Positions 60,090-64,000 of a DNA stretch of 64,000 bases are shown here, piece by piece. The translations under genes were made by a program, and so were the position numbers. Source of the stretch: Leptoclinus maculatus (Eukaryota; Chordata; Actinopteri; Perciformes; Stichaeidae). The notes below the pieces were generated by a model. That model saw only the letters and a program-made list of their open reading frames with translations, was not told the origin of the DNA and did no database searches. The number at the start of each line of letters is the position of its first letter. Position 1 is the first letter of the stretch. Location of the stretch: positions 23,543,321 to 23,607,320 of the forward strand of contig JAVDOI010000010.1 in the NCBI GenBank assembly GCA_032191485.1. Reading direction: 5' to 3'.

Positions 60090-60976
60090 ACATCCTTCTG
60101 CATGGATGATGTACCATCTGTGGTAGTTCCTGTGAGCAGCATTAGTGTTGTCACAGTGCTGGAATTTCTAACTTTGATAAAATACCTTGAAAAATATCGC
60201 TATTCAATACCTTTCTTGATAGCACGGGGAAAATCTCTACAACACTGAGGGCATAAAATCTTACGGTCCTACCAGGGACTCCTCCCATACCAGGCGGGCT
60301 TCCCTGACCTGATTGAAGTGTAAAAATATTTTTGGTTCACTATGAAACTGTGGTGAGCCTACCTAGACTCTAGGTAAATAATGGGAAACAGTGAAGGCTA
60401 TAACATGATAACAACCTCCGCGAGAGGAGGCGGGGTAGTGTGGGCATTGCAGCGGTGTGTGTATCAGCTGACTGTCGGAGAAAAGAGAGAGTGAGAAAGC
60501 GCAGCTGTTGCCGGTGTATTGAAAGTTTGAAAAGTGATGCACCAATGTAATGATGAATGAGGGTTCACAAGTCCCAAATCTACTGGTTTAAAATGAGGAA
60601 GAGGTGGTACCATCCTGTACACACACATGCATATGTACCATCACTTCAACTGGCTCAAGCTAAGACTTTATATAAGCAAAATATTTTCAGATTTAATACT
60701 GATCTATAATGTCAATTCCTTGATATTAGCCTTCATTTTGCATTCTCAATTTTCTGTAGTGGTCCCACTAATATTTGTTCCAAGAACGTTCTAAAGTATA
60801 AAAATATTTTTGAGACAGAGAACATGACCACAAGTACTGATATACACTAAATATATAATTTGATTCTACTGGCAAAATATTATTTTTTACAAAGGTAAAT
60901 CTCCTCTTGGTATTTAAAACCATAATTGTGGTACCGAAGAAAGCAATTTTTAGGAACAAATATAATAATCCTACAA
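60090..60976. other. Non-coding
   Basis: No gene or repeat recognised; AT-rich from about 60660. Confidence 0.45.
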
Positions 60977-62196
60977 CCATGTAGGATACCGGCTTAACAA
61001 AGAACTTCTGACCAACAGAACTATTTATAACATTTTACACACTGAAAACACAATTAAACACGATCTAACAGAACCTTTCAGAACCGCTTGCAAAATATCG
61101 TAATTTTTTCGCTTTCATTTCATGAGATACGCACTCGAAAAAGTCCTCAGAACGGCGATCTATTAGCTTCCAAGCTAATGCTTGCTACTTAGCAACATTA
61201 GCATTCCACCCGGATTCTACCGAACACTTCGGATTTACTCTCCGTGAAACGGTTCAAAAGTTGCAGACAAAAGAGCACACATAAACACGCCATTCACCCC
61301 GCTGAAGAATTCTGAATTTGCACTGACCATGAGATGAAAAATGAAAACACAGTCCTCATAATCAATTTTCACCGCTGGAATCGGCTTCCTCTATCTATTT
61401 CCTGTCTAATAAAACTCTTTCCTGAACGAAGGGGGTCAAATAAGCCCGGAGGACCACATTTCACATTTTGAGACTCTGGCTTTTACGCATGCTCCGCCTG
61501 CGTAAATCGGGATTTTCCGGAAAACTATCCTGTCAATGAAAACCAGCTAGATCCTAACACGTGTATAGATGTGTCGTAGTATTGAATTGACCAATCACAG
61601 GCTGAGAAATGGGCACTCAAACATACGCTATAGCGCATTCTGCCGTGAGTCGGCGGCTCCAAGAGGCTTTGGAGAGAATTCTAGCTCCAAAAAATGATTC
61701 CAAACTGCTGTATGTGATAGATTGTGCATGTACAAGGATAAAGGAAGTTAAATATATTGTTATTTAAGTTATAGAAGTACAATGGAACAGCTGGAGAGGC
61801 TGTTTCTCAAATGACGACCTTTCGTGACCTCTCGTACGTTTACGTCTCTTGCTCTGGTCTACTTCACTCTATTCACTCCAATTCTTTTTTGTATGACTAC
61901 TGCCATTGTTTGCTATGATGCTGGGTGGTTTTTAGGCTTTACTGAGCCTCATTTAATATAGTATTATCAATAATAGTGCTTTTTCACTAGGCGAATCTGA
62001 CATAGTCAAAGTGGAGCTGTGTTCCATCTTCATTTCCTATTAACCAGTAACATATACACAATATTTACACCTCTCACCAAAGCTCACCCCCTTGAGTGTT
62101 ATTAATACATTTAAATTATTCAAATAGACCTTGTAGTTAGAGAGTAAGGTCCCTTTGAGTATGGGTATAGTATTTTTGAGCAGAAGCCAAAAAAAG
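60977..62196 (+). repeat. Dispersed repeat REP-2, copy 2 (about 1.22 kb)
   Basis: Direct copy of 44071-45310. Both begin at CCATGTAG-A-ACC text and end at GAGCAGAAGCCAAAA, after which flanks are unrelated. By eye most differences are single substitutions plus a few small gaps (for example around 61535-61560 and 61950). No coding content. Confidence 0.85.
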
Positions 62197-62352
62197 GCCT
62201 AGGGCCCATTAAATACACTACATGTATCATAATTTATAAAAATATTGTTCCCATTATCTTATGTTCTCATTGCACAGCTACTGTCTTCCTCAGTTGCTCT
62301 GCTTCCAGTGCAGCTTGTTTTAAGTAAAGCTTTTATCCAATCAGATTTCACC

Positions 62353-63480
62353 TCTGTGTCTCTAGGTAAGAAGAGAGGCCCGAGGCCTGCAGACTCACAA
62401 GTGAATCCATGTGCAGTTTAAGTGAATGGGGACGATATTGTTGATTGTCATAGTGTTCAACCAATCAGATCTTTAGTTTGACATGTTGGCCGTATTCTTT
62501 GAGTGTCAGCACCCGCTAGCCGGCCTACAACTACGTCAGCATTACGTGCAGCTCAGAGTCCAGGTGCAGCTCTGCCGAGAGGTGCAGAGTGTGCTGTGAT
62601 TGGTCAGTGGGCGAGCACGTGACTAAAGTGAAACGAAACTTAACTTGCCAGCAGAGCTTAGTTGGAGTAGTAAGAGTTCAAATTGAAAGATATGGAAGAA
62701 ATTATAACATTTGTAGGGTTTTGGTTGGTGTAGTTTATTTATTTTTTTACCTAGCTTTGTTTTTTGAACACTCAATGGCTGAAGAGAAACGGATTTAGTG
62801 GCGAAAGAAGGACATTTCAAGAAAAGCTGGACATGTAAGAAATGGTCAGTCAACCCCACAGCTGGCAGCCCTGACTCAGCCAGGAAAAGGATTTGTATGA
62901 ACGGTATTTCTGGCTGACAGCGTCGGAGAAGCGTTGCACATTTTATGGGAATGTGTTTCATTTTAACTGAGCTCCTGGTGTTCGGAGCTACGCTACGCTA
63001 ACCTGAGGACGCCATAGCACGGCAGGACACAAGCTACGGTGCTTTTGAAAACTCAAGACTCAAGTGGATCTACAACTCAACGAACACGTTCGCAGGGAAA
63101 CAGCTCCACAACCGCGCCCCGGCGTGCGGTCTGTGCCGGCCGGTGCCCCGGCGGAGGAGGGAACCCGGCCCCGCTGCGAACCTGCCGCAGCAGACCGGTG
63201 AAATACAACTGGGGAGGCTCGACTGTCATCACTGGCTCCATGAATCCAGAAGGACTTCTTACTGGAACTGAAACGATGTACTGGGATTAAACTCTTTAAA
63301 CTCTTTAAACTCTACTGGGATTAAACTCTTAGAGCTCGTGCTCTTGTGTGGTGGAATGCGTGGATCCGCTGCAGGTTTGCTGGATTGATGTGTCATAATG
63401 AGGTTATTAGGAGGTAATTCAACTGTAGTAGGACAGCACTGAAGGCCCAGGTATAAAATCCACGGCCCGCCACTGAGGTA
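62353..63480 (+). repeat. Dispersed repeat REP-1, copy 2 (no hAT insertions)
   Basis: This matches 508-993 and then the pieces at about 2690-2755 and 4640-4725 in order. Between 62870 and 63340 it holds sequence that copy 1 lacks, because the hAT insertion point in copy 1 (after CAGCCCTGAC) is also a deletion. At 63060-63240 it is markedly GC- and CpG-rich, and an 83-residue open frame at 63039-63290 has no recognisable domain. TAAACTCTT words repeat at 63288-63330. Confidence 0.7.
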
Positions 63481-64000
63481 TTGTAATGAACTAATATCAC
63501 GTTTTATAAATGTCAGCTTGTTGAACAACCCACAATTAGCTAACCCCCTGTCCAGACACAAATGAACTGCAAGGCGTCATAAAAGAGTAGTGAGTGAGGA
63601 GTCAGCAGGCAGTCAATGGCAGGATAAAAAGGCAATAAAAGGTGTTTTGAGAAAGTGTGAGCAACCGTTCCCACGAGAGGTCCTTGAGCATGCAGTCATA
63701 AATGGCCTCTCAAAATATAATGCAATTTATTGAAGCAGAATGCAATAAATCATGGACAGATGCAGAGGTGCACGCTCTTTTAATCACTCACTCACTCACA
63801 GACACGCAGTCAATCACATGATCCTCCTGGCAGGGATAATGACAAATCCACCGAGTGCAACGCTTGTTAGAAAACATCGGTTTCCATGACGACACCCATC
63901 AGAGCTTTGTTGAGAGCAGGGGGCGGGAAGGAATTTGACGGAAACAGCCGTCTTGTAATTCATTAAGCAGGAAAAACCCTCCGCTCTAGTCTTTTGAGGA
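63481..64000. other. Non-coding to the window end
   Basis: A CACTCACTCACTCACA run near 63786-63800. Nothing else recognised. Confidence 0.45.

Overview
The window looks like intergenic DNA from a teleost fish, probably a percomorph. The grounds are a V-SINE-type tRNA-derived SINE, L2/CR1-type LINEs, a chromodomain Ty3/gypsy element, hAT and PIF/Harbinger remnants and very many long dinucleotide microsatellites. I found no intact host gene, rRNA, tRNA or CRISPR array. Almost every long open frame is transposon coding sequence or a by-product of a tandem repeat.

Layout. 1-4730: dispersed repeat REP-1, broken by two copies of one hAT transposon in opposite orientation; one copy carries an expanded 13-bp minisatellite. 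4731-10130: mostly anonymous AT-rich DNA with a 230-bp CT tract and LINE scraps. 10134-13119: a broken Ty3/gypsy element (minus) with gag, RT, RNase H, integrase and chromodomain in order. 13433-13603: a possible host exon of unknown identity. 13744-14199: a solo LTR. 14400-21707: an L2-like LINE (LINE-A) split by a second, nearly complete but dead LINE (LINE-B, 16497-21312), both minus. 22259-23623: a hairpin MITE, a Harbinger transposase tail and a hAT MITE with a perfect 8-bp target duplication.

24789-39640 is one uninterrupted 14.85-kb minisatellite of 34/35-bp units (about 430 copies). It contains multi-kilobase internal duplications and is flanked by scraps of hAT ends and an inverted piece of REP-1. 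This is the most striking object in the window.

39645-64000: LINE-B tail copy, 5' end of a hAT gene with a BED zinc-finger remnant, two 1.2-kb direct copies of an unnamed repeat (REP-2), a V-SINE, a 27-bp minisatellite, many CA/TG arrays, decayed LINE reverse-transcriptase pieces, a second solo LTR of the same family as the first, and a second copy of REP-1 at the right end.

Nothing here works together as a pathway. The common theme is transposon debris in which short internal tandem repeats have repeatedly expanded. Family names for dispersed repeats come from memory of fish repeats and were not checked by search.
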